Notes: a model not told the origin generated them from the sequence alone. Positions 15,632 to 24,550 are shown, counted from the stretch's first letter. The stretch: 64,000 nucleotides of DNA from Streptomyces sp. PsTaAH-137 (GCF_003259365.1 NZ_QLLY01000018.1:1-64000); one strand, 5' to 3'. Translations and numbers: made by a program.

Positions 15632-16393
15632 CTAGGGCGCCCACGGGCCGAGCATGTCCTTCATCGCGTCGGTCATCGCGCTCTGCAGCAGCGGGCCGTA
15701 GGTGATCCGGCCGACGCCGAGGCGGCGGAAGCGGTCCAGATCGTGCCTGACGGGGTGGGCCGTGGAGTTCACCGGAACACCGACGGCGCCGATCACCGCG
15801 GTGAGCAGCTCGTCGTCGTCCTGGATCCGTACCGGGTAGACGCTGTCGGCACCGGCCTCTTCCATCGCCCGCAGGCGCTCGATCGCCTCGTCGAGCACAT
15901 CCGCGGCCTTGTCCGCGTGAAGGAAGAGGTCGGTGCGCCCGTTGACCCAGACCGGGATGCCCAGGTCGTCGGCCGCCGCGCGCAGGCCCGCGATGTAGCC
16001 CGCGTGCTCCGCCGTGTCACGGACCCGCCCGCCGTCGGAGTGGACGGTGTCCTCGACGTTCAGGCCGACACCGCCGACCGCGACGAGTCCCTCGATGAGG
16101 GCGCCGGGCTCCTGCCCGTACCCGGACTCCAGGTCCACGGAGACGGGGATGTCGACCGCCGCGACGATCGAGCGGGCGGCGGCGAGCACCTCCTCGAAGG
16201 TCTGTCCCTCGTGGTCGTCGGCGCCGCGGGAATCGGCGAGGGGATGGCTGCCGATGGTCAGCGCGGGAAACCCGGCGGCGGCCGCCGTCCGCGCGGACCA
16301 GACGTCCCAGACGGTCGGCAGCACCAAGGGCCGGTGATCGGCGTGCAGTTGCCGGAGGCGCCGAGCGCGCTCCACAGTGGTTCGAGAGTCCAT
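15632..16393 (-). CDS. Isocitrate lyase/PEP mutase family protein
   Basis: A 253-residue TIM-barrel enzyme of the isocitrate lyase/phosphoenolpyruvate mutase superfamily. Conserved parts are LPTVWDVWSARTAAAAGFPALTIGSHPLA, then IPVSVDLESGYG (the metal-binding region is normally D-D/E-GYG), GLNVEDTVHSDGG and a late INGRTD-like VNGRTDLFL. Relatives cleave or form C-C or C-P bonds of small oxo-acids (methylisocitrate, oxaloacetate, carboxyphosphoenolpyruvate). The true substrate is not evident. The start at 16393 gives the typical length; an upstream Arg-rich extension is possible but unlikely. It is divergent from an aldo-keto reductase. Confidence 0.82.
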   Translation of the reverse strand: MDSRTTVERARRLRQLHADHRPLVLPTVWDVWSARTAAAAGFPALTIGSHPLADSRGADDHEGQTFEEVLAAARSIVAAVDIPVSVDLESGYGQEPGALIEGLVAVGGVGLNVEDTVHSDGGRVRDTAEHAGYIAGLRAAADDLGIPVWVNGRTDLFLHADKAADVLDEAIERLRAMEEAGADSVYPVRIQDDDELLTAVIGAVGVPVNSTAHPVRHDLDRFRRLGVGRITYGPLLQSAMTDAMKDMLGPWAP

Positions 16394-16465
16394 GGGCGGG
16401 ACGCTACCCGTGAGGCGGCGGCGCCGACGTACCGACGTACCGATCTGCGGTCTGCGGCGGCGACC

Positions 16466-16496
16466 TTGACTTCGAGTCATCTCCAACTCGTAGGCT
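16466..16496 (+). promoter_or_regulatory. MerR-type promoter of an aldo-keto reductase gene
   Basis: TTGACT (16466-16471) and TAGGCT (16491-16496) are separated by 19 bp, the long spacer typical of promoters activated by MerR proteins. Inside the spacer is a dyad CGAGT-N8-ACTCG (16473-16490). Transcription should begin near 16503, about 37 bp before the TTG start. No MerR gene is adjacent. Confidence 0.6.
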
Positions 16497-16539
16497 CCGC
16501 CGGACAGACACCCGGCGCCACTACCGCAGGAGCTCTCCT

Positions 16540-17589
16540 TTGCGTTACCGCACGCTCGGCAGAACCGGCATCGAAGTCAGCGTCCACTGCCTCGGCACGA
16601 TGATGTTCGGCGCCATCGGCAACCCGGATCACGACGACAGCACCCGGGTCATCCACGCCGCCCTGGACGCCGGCATCAACTTCGTCGACACCGCCGACAT
16701 GTACTCCGCGGGCGAGAGCGAGGAGATCGTCGGCAAGGCACTGCGGGGCCGTCGCGACGACGTGGTGCTCGCCACGAAGGTGCACTTCCCGATGGGCGAG
16801 GGCCGCAACCGCGGCGGCAACTCCCGCCGCTGGATCGTCAAGGAGGTCGAGGACAGTCTGCGCCGGTTGCAGACCGACTGGATCGACCTCTACCAGATCC
16901 ACCGCCCCGACGAGAACACCGACGTCGAAGAGACCCTCTCCGCGCTGAGCGACCTGGTCCACCAGGGGAAGATCCGCGCCTTCGGCTGTTCCACCTTCCC
17001 CGCCGAGGATCTGGTCGAAGCCCATCACGTCGCCGAACACCGCGGTCTGCTGCGCTTCCGCACCGAACAGCCGCCGTACTCGATCCTGGCCCGCGGCATC
17101 GAGCGCTCCCTGCTGCCGGTCTGCGAGCGCTACGGGATGGGCGTGCTGACCTGGAGCCCTCTGGCGGCGGGGTTCCTCACCGGCAAGTACCGCAAGGCGC
17201 AGAGTGTCGACATGGACAACGGCCGTGCCGCCCTGCAACCGTTCCGCTTCGACCCCGAACTGCCCGAGAACGCCGCCAAGTACGAGGCCGTGGAACAGCT
17301 CGCCGAGCTCGCCTCCGACCTCGGCCGTACGCTGCCGGAGCTGGCCGTCGCCTTCGCCGCGACGCACCCCGCCGTCACCTCGGTGATCATCGGCCCGCGC
17401 ACCCAGGCGCAGCTCGAAGGGCTGCTGAAGGGCGCCCACCTCACACTCGACGACGCCACACTGGACCGTATCGACGAGATCGTGCCGCCGGGCACGGACC
17501 TCTACCGCGCGGACGCCGCCTGGACGCCGCGCTCACTCGCCGACCCGGCGCGCCGCCGCCGTCCGCTCGCGGAACGATCGGCGAGCTGA
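16540..17589 (+). CDS. Aldo-keto reductase
   Basis: A 349-residue (alpha/beta)8-barrel NADPH-dependent oxidoreductase. The N-terminus MRYRTLGRTGIEVSVHCLGTMMFG, the catalytic Asp-Tyr region (GINFVDTADMYSAGESEEIVGKAL) and the Lys (VLATKVHFP) are intact, and DWIDLYQIHRPDENTDVEETL is the barrel motif before the catalytic His. It begins with TTG at 16540 after AGGAG at 16528. The promoter looks MerR-dependent, so the enzyme may be induced by a reactive aldehyde, quinone or drug. The natural substrate is unknown. Confidence 0.87.
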   Translation: MRYRTLGRTGIEVSVHCLGTMMFGAIGNPDHDDSTRVIHAALDAGINFVDTADMYSAGESEEIVGKALRGRRDDVVLATKVHFPMGEGRNRGGNSRRWIVKEVEDSLRRLQTDWIDLYQIHRPDENTDVEETLSALSDLVHQGKIRAFGCSTFPAEDLVEAHHVAEHRGLLRFRTEQPPYSILARGIERSLLPVCERYGMGVLTWSPLAAGFLTGKYRKAQSVDMDNGRAALQPFRFDPELPENAAKYEAVEQLAELASDLGRTLPELAVAFAATHPAVTSVIIGPRTQAQLEGLLKGAHLTLDDATLDRIDEIVPPGTDLYRADAAWTPRSLADPARRRRPLAERSAS

Positions 17590-17618
17590 GCCCCGCCGTC
17601 CCGTACGGGCCAGGGCGC

Positions 17619-17639
17619 GCCGGGCCGTATCCGCCCGGC
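17619..17639. terminator. Hairpin between two convergent aldo-keto reductase genes
   Basis: GCCGGGC, a 7-base loop, GCCCGGC. It sits 30 bp after the stop of the plus-strand gene and 8 bp after the stop of the minus-strand gene, so it could serve both. Confidence 0.5.
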
Positions 17640-17646
17640 CCCCGAT

Positions 17647-18642
17647 CTACTTGTTCACGGCGGACATGCCCCGCTCGTCGTAACGCTGCCCGGCCGCCTC
17701 GGGGACTTCGGCGTCGATGCGGGCGAGGTCGTCCGCGGTGAGCTCGACGTCCAGCGCGCCGACGTTCTGTTCGAGGTAGGTCCGGCGCTTGGTGCCGGGG
17801 ATCGGGACGAGGTCGTCACCCTGCGCCAGCACCCACGCGATGGCGAGCTGGGCCGGGGTGACCTCCTTCTCGGCGGCGATCTCCTTGACCTTGGCGGCGA
17901 GCTTGAGGTTCGCGGTGAGGTTGTCGCCGGTGAAACGCGGACCGGAGCGCCGGAAGTCGTCCTTGTCGAGTTCCTCGGGGGAGGAGAACCGGCCGGCGAG
18001 GAAGCCGCGGCCCAGCGGGGAGTAGGGCACGAACCCGATCCCCAGCTCACGGCACGTGGGCAGGATCTCGGCCTCGGGGTCGCGGCTCCACAGGGAGTAC
18101 TCGGTCTGCACCGCCGTGACGGGATGCACGGCGTGGGCGCGGCGGATCGTCTCCGCGCTCGCCTCACTCAGCCCGATGTGGCGCACCTTCCCCTCCGCGA
18201 CCAGTTCGGCCAGCGCTCCGACGGTCTCCTCGATCGGGACGTTCGGGTCGACGCGGTGCTGGTAGTAGAGGTCCACGTAATCGGTGCCGAGCCGAGTCAG
18301 GGAGCCCTCGATCGAGCTGCGGACGTGCGCGGCCGAACCGTCCTGGCGCCCGACCGTGCTCGGGTCGCCGGGAACGGCGTCGTCCATGCGGAGATTGAAC
18401 TTGGTGGCGATCACGTACGCGTCGCGGTGCCCCTTCACCGCGCGGCCGACGAGTGACTCGTTGGTGAGCGGTCCGTAGATCTGGGCGGTGTCGAGGAAGT
18501 TCACCTCCAGCTCCAGGGCGCGCTGGATGGTCCTGATGCCCTCGGCCTCGTCGGCGCTGCCGTAGAAGGCGGACATCCCCATGCAGCCCAGACCGAGGGA
18601 GGAAACGTCCAGATCCCGAAGTGTGCGTGTGTGCTGCTTCAT
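17647..18642 (-). CDS. Aldo-keto reductase
   Basis: A 331-residue aldo-keto reductase. Visible elements are SSLGLGCMGMSAFYGSADEAEG, the catalytic Asp/Tyr (VNFLDTAQIYGPLTNESLVGRAV), the Lys (YVIATKFNL) and YVDLYYQHRVDPNVPIEETVGALAELV with the catalytic His. GVVFVPYSPLGRGFLAGRF-like and IPGTKRRTYLEQNV segments match the AKR subgroup that includes plant and bacterial pyridoxal or general aldehyde reductases. The start at 18642 is preceded by GGAAAGG. It is convergent with another reductase of the same superfamily but not a close duplicate. Confidence 0.87.
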   Translation of the reverse strand: MKQHTRTLRDLDVSSLGLGCMGMSAFYGSADEAEGIRTIQRALELEVNFLDTAQIYGPLTNESLVGRAVKGHRDAYVIATKFNLRMDDAVPGDPSTVGRQDGSAAHVRSSIEGSLTRLGTDYVDLYYQHRVDPNVPIEETVGALAELVAEGKVRHIGLSEASAETIRRAHAVHPVTAVQTEYSLWSRDPEAEILPTCRELGIGFVPYSPLGRGFLAGRFSSPEELDKDDFRRSGPRFTGDNLTANLKLAAKVKEIAAEKEVTPAQLAIAWVLAQGDDLVPIPGTKRRTYLEQNVGALDVELTADDLARIDAEVPEAAGQRYDERGMSAVNK

Positions 18643-18844
18643 TCCGTACGGGCCTTTCCGTGTTCGTCGGTGCAAAGGTCTCCGGCTCGAACCCTAGATG
18701 GCGGAGGCTTCTCGCACTCCAAAGTAGGAGCCTTCCCCTCCGCTCGCCGCTCGGGCGCCGGCGGCCGCCTCGTATACCCCGGTCTCGCCCGATGACATGC
18801 GCGGGAGCTTCGTTGTGGCGAGACTCGCACCTTGCGGCTGATCA

Positions 18845-18874
18845 TTGCTTGAGCGAACGAAGTCGTCCTAGCGT
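18845..18874 (+). promoter_or_regulatory. Housekeeping-type promoter of the sugar porter gene
   Basis: TTGCTT (18845-18850), an 18-bp spacer and TAGCGT (18869-18874) resemble the Streptomyces vegetative consensus. The start would be near 18881, about 85 bp before the GTG. The rest of the 324-bp gap (18643-18966) shows no gene or strong repeat. Confidence 0.45.
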
Positions 18875-18966
18875 GGCCCGTGGTCCGTCGCGGCACGCTC
18901 TGTGCCGAACGGGCATCCGTGACGTTTGACGTCCCACCGCGATACAGCGAAACAGGTGTACACCCA

Positions 18967-20415
18967 GTGTCCAGCACAGTCGATAAGACAACGTTGTCAG
19001 CCGGGCGCGGAACCCGCGGCAAGGCGATCGGTATCGCCGTCGCGGCCGCCGTCGGAGGATTCCTCTTCGGCTTCGACTCCTCCGTGATCAACGGCGCGGT
19101 CGAGTCCCTGACCGACCAGTTCACACTGGGCTCCTTCATGTCCGGCTTCGTGGTCTCCATCGCGCTGCTCGGCTGCGCGGCGGGCGCCTGGTTCGCCGGC
19201 CGGCTCGCCGACCGCTTCGGGCGGCGGGCCGTCATGGTGGTCGGCGCGGTCCTCTTCGTCCTCAGCTCGGTCGGCACGGCGACCGCGTTCAACGTCCCGT
19301 CGCTGCTGGTCTGGCGCGTCGTCGGCGGTCTCGGCATCGGCGTGGCGTCGGTGATCGCACCCGCGTACATCTCCGAGATCGCCCCGGCCAAGGGGCGCGG
19401 CGCGCTGGGATCGCTGCAACAGCTCGCGATCACCATCGGCCAGCTCGTGGTGCTCAGCTCCAACGCGGTGCTGTCGCACTGGGCCGGCGGACCGTCCCGC
19501 GATCTGTGGTGGGGCATCGAGGCGTGGCGCTGGATGTTCCTCGTCGGTGTCGTGCCCGCCGTGATCTACGGGGTGCTCGCGCTGCTGATCCCCGAGTCGC
19601 CGCGGTACCTCGTCTCCCGGGGCCGCCTCGACCAGGCGGCGGAGGTCCTGGGCCGGGTCAGTGGCGAGACCGATCCGCGGGCCAAGGTCGCGGAGATCCA
19701 GCAGACGATCTCCGCCGAGCACCGTCCGTCGTTCGCCGACATCCGCGGCAACCGTTTCGGGCTGCACCCGCTGGTGTGGGTGGGCATCATCATGGCCGCG
19801 CTCCAGCAGCTCATCGGCATCAACGCGATCTTCTACTACTCCACGACGCTGTGGCACTCCGTGGGCTTCAGCACCGGCGACTCGTTCATCACGTCCGTCA
19901 TCACGGCGGGCATCAACGTGGTCATGACGGTCGTCGCGATGCTCTTCGTCGACCGGGTCGGCCGGCGGCGGCTGCTGACGATCGGTTCGATCGGCATGTT
20001 CGTCGGTCTGCTGATGGCCGCGGTCGCGTTCTCCCAGCAGCACGGCACCGGCGCGAACGTCTCGCTTCCGGGTTCGTGGGGCCCGGTGGCCCTCGTGGGC
20101 GCGAACGTCTTCGTCGTCTTCTTCGCCCTCTCCTGGGGCCCGATCCTGTGGATCATGCTCGCCGAGATGTTCCCGAACCGGATGCGCGGCTATGCGCTCG
20201 CCATCGGTACGGCGTCCAACTGGATCTTCAACTTCATCGTGACGTTCTCCTTCGAGCCGATGACGAAGCACGTCGGCCTGTCCTGGCTGTACGGGGCGTT
20301 CGCCTTCTTCGCGGTCGTGGCCCTCGTCTTCACCCGGACCAAGGTGCCCGAGACCACGGGCCAGGAGCTGGAGGCGATGACCGGAGAGGTCCACCAGCGG
20401 CAGGCCCACGCCTGA
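18967..20415 (+). CDS. MFS sugar porter
   Basis: A 482-residue, 12-helix sugar:proton symporter. Signatures are GGFLFGFDSSVINGAV in helix 1, RLADRFGRR after helix 2, PESPRYL after helix 6, QQLIGINAIFYYSTTLW in helix 7 and DRVGRRRLL after helix 8. This is the family of glucose permease GlcP and xylose/arabinose carriers. QLIGIN and the late PETTGQELEAM tail are typical, but the sugar cannot be named. The GTG at 18967 gives the usual short N-terminus before helix 1; an in-frame GTG at 18880 is possible. A terminator follows. Confidence 0.86.
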   Translation: MSSTVDKTTLSAGRGTRGKAIGIAVAAAVGGFLFGFDSSVINGAVESLTDQFTLGSFMSGFVVSIALLGCAAGAWFAGRLADRFGRRAVMVVGAVLFVLSSVGTATAFNVPSLLVWRVVGGLGIGVASVIAPAYISEIAPAKGRGALGSLQQLAITIGQLVVLSSNAVLSHWAGGPSRDLWWGIEAWRWMFLVGVVPAVIYGVLALLIPESPRYLVSRGRLDQAAEVLGRVSGETDPRAKVAEIQQTISAEHRPSFADIRGNRFGLHPLVWVGIIMAALQQLIGINAIFYYSTTLWHSVGFSTGDSFITSVITAGINVVMTVVAMLFVDRVGRRRLLTIGSIGMFVGLLMAAVAFSQQHGTGANVSLPGSWGPVALVGANVFVVFFALSWGPILWIMLAEMFPNRMRGYALAIGTASNWIFNFIVTFSFEPMTKHVGLSWLYGAFAFFAVVALVFTRTKVPETTGQELEAMTGEVHQRQAHA

Positions 20416-20433
20416 CAAGCGCCTGTCGGCCGA

Positions 20434-20476
20434 AGAAGCGGCTGCTGCCCGGACACTCCGGGCAGCAGCCGCTTCT
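20434..20476. terminator. Strong bidirectional terminator
   Basis: Perfect 19-bp stem (20434-20452 with 20458-20476) around a 5-base loop, between the convergent sugar porter gene (stop at 20415) and the wall-protein gene (stop at 20494). Confidence 0.85.
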
Positions 20477-20493
20477 CCGCGCTTGCGGGGTGC

Positions 20494-22728
20494 TCAGCTC
20501 CGGTGGCGGCGCTGCTTGCGGGAGAGGGCGAACAGGCCCGCGCCGAGGGCGGCCAGTCCGGCCACGAGGGCGTACATCACGGGGGTGCCGCTGTCGGCGA
20601 GATGGCCGTGGCCGCCGTGTCCCGGGTGGCCGGCGGGCGGCACGCTCCGGGACGGCTCGACCGTCGGCGCGGGCGACGGCCCGGAGGTCGGGGAGCCCGT
20701 GGGCGTGGGGGACCCGGTCGGCGACGGGCTGCCGCTCGGACTGCCGCTCGGGCTGGGCGAGGCCGTCGGCGACGGACTGTCGGTCGGGGACGGTGCGTCG
20801 GTCGGGCTCGGTGAGTCGGTCGGTGACGGGGAGTCCGTCGGGCCGGGGGAATCGGTGGGAGACGGGGAATCGGTGGGGGAGGGGGAATCGGTCGGGCTGG
20901 GGGAGTCCGTCGGTGACGGGGTGACGACCGGGACATCGGTGGTGCAGGCGGGGTCGGCGGCTCGCCGCGCCGTGGAGGACGTCGTGTCGGCGCAGCCGCC
21001 CCCGTCGGCGTCGGTGGTCACCACGTTGCGCAGCGTCCCGTCCCCGTTCGCCGGGTCGTGCACGGTGACGCTGTAGACGATGGTGGCCGTCTCGCCCGGA
21101 TCGAGGTCGCCGGTCCAGTCGAGGTGGTCATCGGTGCGCGTCACGGTTCCCGTGGAGGCCATGGCGTCGTCGTTGTAGTCCGCGTCGTCCAGGACGCCGC
21201 TCAGATCGTCGGTGAGGTGTGCGGGCGTGTAGGGGCTGTTCCCGGTGTTCACGGCCTTCACCGTGTAGGTCACCTTGTCGCCGGGCCCGGCCTTCGACGG
21301 GGAGGCGGTCTTGGACAGGGTCAGCCGAGGGTTCGGGGTGAACACCGGGACCGTGACGCTGGACGGGTTCGAGGGGACCTCCGAGCCGCCGGGGCTGAGG
21401 CCCTGGGCGGCGGCCGTGTTCACGATGGTCCCGCGCTCGGCGTCGTCCTCGGTGACCACGTAGCCGCCGGTGCACTCCATGGAGGCCTCCGGGCCGCCGG
21501 CCGGGCCGAGTGTGGTGCGCGGGCAGGTGATGTCCGTGACGAGCGGATCGGTCACCGTGACCGAAGTCAGTTCCTCGGGCGAGGTGTTGGTGACCAGGAA
21601 CTGATAGGAGACGGTGTCGCCCACGTGGTACGGCGTGTGTGCCGGAGGCGGGGTGGAGGCCACCGACTTGACCAGGTTCAGGCTGTCGAGGCTGTCCACG
21701 GACCGGGCCGTCAGTCCGCGCAGCAGATGCGTGTCCGTGAGGCCGCCGGTCGATCCCGAGAAGCCGAACTTGTAGGTTCTGGGGGCCTCGGTGGGCATCC
21801 GCCGGGTCAGTACCGTCTGGAACCCCTTGCCGTCCTTGAAGTCGATCTCGACGGTCACCAGCGGCCGGAGTTCGGGGCTGACCGTCACCCGCGCGGTGCG
21901 CAGGGCCTGTTCGGGATCGTCGGTGGAGGCACGCAGCGGTCCGGGCAGATTCGACGTGTAGCCGCCGGGCCTGGAGCTGTCCGCCACGAGGGTGCCGGCG
22001 AGGTAGCAGTAGCCGTCGAGGCCCTGCCCGGGACCGCGCAGCACCACACTGTCGGGCACGATGTTGAAACCGTCGACGGGCGAGGTCCGCGGCTGCGTGC
22101 AGCCCATGCCCCGGTTCTCGGCGTCGTTGGCGTAGTTGCCGTAGGCGTCCAGGCCCACGCCGAGGTAGCCGCCGTCGACCCCGGGAGTCAGGTTGCGCTG
22201 GGCGTAGCCGAGGGAGCCGCCGTCCGCTCCTGCCGAAGTGAGGTCCACGGAGCCGTCGACCAGGAAGAAGCCGATGCCGTCCGCGCCGTTCCCGCCGTAC
22301 TGGAACTGGTCGAACGTGACCTGGAGCCCGCCGTTGCCCGGCAGCGGCCGGTTGTAGAGCAGGCCGCCGCGCCGGTAGTTGCCCTCGTCGGTCAGTTGCA
22401 GCCAGCCCGGCGTGCGGCCGGACACCGGTACGGGCTGCGTCTGCTGGTCCGGGTCCGAGCAGGGCCCGGTCGCCGACTGATCGGCCGGCGGCTCCTGCGA
22501 TGCGCCCGTCAGGCACACGGTGTTCAGCGGAACGAACCCCGGATCCATCACCGAGGTGCCGGTGAACGTCTCCTGCAGCAGATCGGAGCCACCCTCCGAC
22601 GGGGCGGCGGCCGGCGAGGAGGCCGCGGGCAGGACGGCCGCCACGGCGACCAACAGACATCCGGCGGCCGCGGCGCTCAGAGAGGTCCGCCGCCTGACCG
22701 GACGCTCGTGAAGTGTTCCTCTGGTCAT
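20494..22728 (-). CDS. Cell-wall-anchored surface protein with L-type lectin-like and DUF11-like domains
   Basis: A 744-residue exported protein. Order: signal peptide (1-42, RRRTSLSAAAAGC core), an L-type lectin-like domain (about 50-340, with NGADGIGFFLVDG and GGYLGVGLDAYGNYAN as in legume-type lectins), two DUF11/Ig-like stalk repeats (about 345-460 and 465-600), a Pro/Ser/Thr/Asp linker of PSPTDS repeats (604-680), a His/Gly stretch (HPGHGGHGH), then a sorting signal: LADSG at 710-714, a hydrophobic helix and the basic tail RKQRRHRS. Streptomyces sortases of class E use LAxTG; here Thr is replaced by Ser. The protein probably binds glycans at the cell surface. The ligand is not known. An ATG at 22758 is an alternative start. 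Confidence 0.85.
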   Translation of the reverse strand: MTRGTLHERPVRRRTSLSAAAAGCLLVAVAAVLPAASSPAAAPSEGGSDLLQETFTGTSVMDPGFVPLNTVCLTGASQEPPADQSATGPCSDPDQQTQPVPVSGRTPGWLQLTDEGNYRRGGLLYNRPLPGNGGLQVTFDQFQYGGNGADGIGFFLVDGSVDLTSAGADGGSLGYAQRNLTPGVDGGYLGVGLDAYGNYANDAENRGMGCTQPRTSPVDGFNIVPDSVVLRGPGQGLDGYCYLAGTLVADSSRPGGYTSNLPGPLRASTDDPEQALRTARVTVSPELRPLVTVEIDFKDGKGFQTVLTRRMPTEAPRTYKFGFSGSTGGLTDTHLLRGLTARSVDSLDSLNLVKSVASTPPPAHTPYHVGDTVSYQFLVTNTSPEELTSVTVTDPLVTDITCPRTTLGPAGGPEASMECTGGYVVTEDDAERGTIVNTAAAQGLSPGGSEVPSNPSSVTVPVFTPNPRLTLSKTASPSKAGPGDKVTYTVKAVNTGNSPYTPAHLTDDLSGVLDDADYNDDAMASTGTVTRTDDHLDWTGDLDPGETATIVYSVTVHDPANGDGTLRNVVTTDADGGGCADTTSSTARRAADPACTTDVPVVTPSPTDSPSPTDSPSPTDSPSPTDSPGPTDSPSPTDSPSPTDAPSPTDSPSPTASPSPSGSPSGSPSPTGSPTPTGSPTSGPSPAPTVEPSRSVPPAGHPGHGGHGHLADSGTPVMYALVAGLAALGAGLFALSRKQRRHRS
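20689..20919 (-). repeat. PSPTDS-coding tandem repeat
   Basis: Eighteen-base units coding PSPTDS with small variants (GPTDS, SPTDA, SPTAS), then degenerate SPTG/SPSG units, covering residues 604-680 of the wall protein. It forms an extended linker between the stalk and the wall anchor. Copy number could vary by slippage in steps that keep the frame. Confidence 0.85.
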
Positions 22729-22872
22729 TTTCGGACGGTATGAAAGTTCTCCTCGCATCCGCGGCCGCGTGGAGGGGAGCCGCGCACGTTCACCGGGCTG
22801 CCGCAGCCCGGCGACTCGTCCGGCCCAATGACGTCACGCGACCCGTCGGCGGCTGGCCCTTCCTCTTCACGG

Positions 22873-23295
22873 TCAGGTGGTGGGGCCGTTCGGCCGGGTG
22901 GGGTCCGTTCCCGGGGTTCCCGGCGGTGTGGGCGCGGTGATCCCGCTCCCCGAGCCGCTGCTGTAGTGGGTGCCGAGTTCACGCTGGTAATCGGCGTTGC
23001 CGAGGTGCTTGTCCCGGTCGAACTCCGGGGCCGCCTTGATCTCTTCCTTGCTGCGTGCGACGCGGATCGTCCTGGCCTCGGCGTCGACGGCGGTGATCGT
23101 GCCCGCGGGCAGCAGTACCTCCTTGCCGAAGATCCACGTGCCGGTGTCGACGACGATGTACTGGCTGCCGACCTCGTGCGAGTGCTTGTCGACCTTGCCG
23201 ATGCCGCCGTCGGACGCCTCGACCTTGTAGCCGGTCAGATCGGCGCCCGGGGTGTGGCCGGCCGTCGAGGAGTAGTTCCAGATGTTCTCGCTCAT
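22873..23295 (-). CDS. PRC-barrel domain protein
   Basis: A 140-residue soluble protein. Residues 15-85 form a PRC barrel (GADLTGYKVEASDGGIGKVDKHSHEVGSQYIVVDT, then GKEVLLPAGTITAVDAEARTI), a beta-barrel found in photosynthetic reaction centre H and RimM and in many actinobacterial stress proteins. The tail is Gly/Ser/Pro/Thr-rich and unstructured. Function is unknown; in Streptomyces such genes are often under general-stress sigma factors, and this one is divergent from a SigB/SigF-type sigma gene. It is not clearly co-transcribed with the wall-protein gene 144 bp downstream. Confidence 0.82.
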   Translation of the reverse strand: MSENIWNYSSTAGHTPGADLTGYKVEASDGGIGKVDKHSHEVGSQYIVVDTGTWIFGKEVLLPAGTITAVDAEARTIRVARSKEEIKAAPEFDRDKHLGNADYQRELGTHYSSGSGSGITAPTPPGTPGTDPTRPNGPTT

Positions 23296-23525
23296 GGCGA
23301 ATCCTCCGGTACCTGTGTGGTGAGGGGATTGATCATGTTATGCGGCATACGCACCTATCTGTGTCCACCCTCCGACTGACCCTGCGGCCCGTGCTTAAAC
23401 CGGACGCGCCGAAGCGCGCCGGAACACGAGGGCCGCGGAACCCGTACGTGTCAGGACCGCCTGCCGGGGAACCGGGTCCGAACAGCACATCCGGCGCAGC
23501 ATCGAGCAGGGCAGGCGGGCGATCC

Positions 23526-24395
23526 ATGACCATCACGACGGCTCACGACCGGGCGAACACCCTGGCGGAAGAGGCGGAGACGAGGCTCGTGGAGCGCGCG
23601 TACGCCGATCCCGCCTCGGTGCGCCCCAAGAATGCCCGTGAGATAGGCCCGCACTTCTTCCGCCGGCTCGCCGAGCTGGAGGAAGGGACGCGCGAGTACA
23701 GCTATGTGCGCAATGTGCTGATCGAGATGAACCTCTCGCTCGTGCAGTACGCCGCCTCGCGCTTCCGGCACCGCGGCCAGGAGGAGATGGAGGACATCGT
23801 CCAGGTCGGCACGATCGGCCTGATCAAGGCGATCGACCGGTTCGAGCTGTCACGCGAGGTCGAGTTCACCTCCTTCGCCGTGCCCTACATCACCGGGGAG
23901 ATCAAGCGTTTCTTCCGCGACACCTCCTGGGCCGTGCACGTGCCGCGCCGACTCCAGGAAGCCCGCATCGAGCTGTCCAAGGCGACCGAGGAACTCCGCA
24001 CCCGCTTGGGCCGCACACCCACGACGGCGGAACTGGCCGAACTGATGCAGCTCGCCCCGGCCGAGGTGGCCGAGGCGCAGAAGGCGTCCAACGGCTACAA
24101 CAGCGTGTCCCTCGACGCTGCCGTCAACGGCGCAGACGACGAGTCCGACACGGTCCTGGCCAGCTTCATCGGCGTCGACGAGGACCGGTTCGAACTCGTC
24201 GAGAACTTCCACTCGCTCGCGCCGCTGGTGGCGGATCTGGGCGAGCGGGACCGTCGGCTGATCCATCTGCGCTTCGTCGAGGAGCGCACGCAGCAGGACA
24301 TCGCCGACGAGCTGGGCTGCTCGCAGATGCACGTTTCCCGCCTGATCACCAAGGTGGTCGGCAAGCTGCGGACGGGTCTCATGGCAGGCGAGTAG
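23526..24395 (+). CDS. SigB/SigF-family RNA polymerase sigma factor
   Basis: A 289-residue sigma factor of the stress/sporulation group. It has no region 1.1 and begins with a short helix. Region 2 shows LVQYAASRFRHRGQEEMEDIVQVGTIGLIKAIDRFE and FTSFAVPYITGEIKRFFRD, region 3 shows VPRRLQEARIELSKATEEL, and region 4 shows RLIHLRFVEERTQQDIADELGCSQMHVSRLITKVVGKL. Such factors are held by RsbW-type kinases and freed by STAS antagonists; proteins of both kinds are coded within 4 kb. Streptomyces has many paralogues (SigB, F, G, H, I and others), and which one this is cannot be decided. The ATG at 23526 fits the family start. Confidence 0.88.
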   Translation: MTITTAHDRANTLAEEAETRLVERAYADPASVRPKNAREIGPHFFRRLAELEEGTREYSYVRNVLIEMNLSLVQYAASRFRHRGQEEMEDIVQVGTIGLIKAIDRFELSREVEFTSFAVPYITGEIKRFFRDTSWAVHVPRRLQEARIELSKATEELRTRLGRTPTTAELAELMQLAPAEVAEAQKASNGYNSVSLDAAVNGADDESDTVLASFIGVDEDRFELVENFHSLAPLVADLGERDRRLIHLRFVEERTQQDIADELGCSQMHVSRLITKVVGKLRTGLMAGE

Positions 24396-24550
24396 CCACC
24401 GCACGTCCCTTCCCCGGACGGCCTCGGAGTCTGTCCCGCCGTCGGCGGTGGTCCGTCTCCACGAGGTGGGACCGCTGCCGGGAGGGCGCGCGGGCGTCGA
24501 ACGGCGAAACCCGGTCGACGTAGGCCGGCGCGCTCCCCGATCATGCGGTC

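Noticed and set aside
23377..23400. Possible SigB-type promoter for the PRC-barrel gene (GTTT-N14-GGGTCA, minus strand)
   Set aside because: The -10 box differs from GGGTAC/T at two of six bases, too weak to list as a feature.
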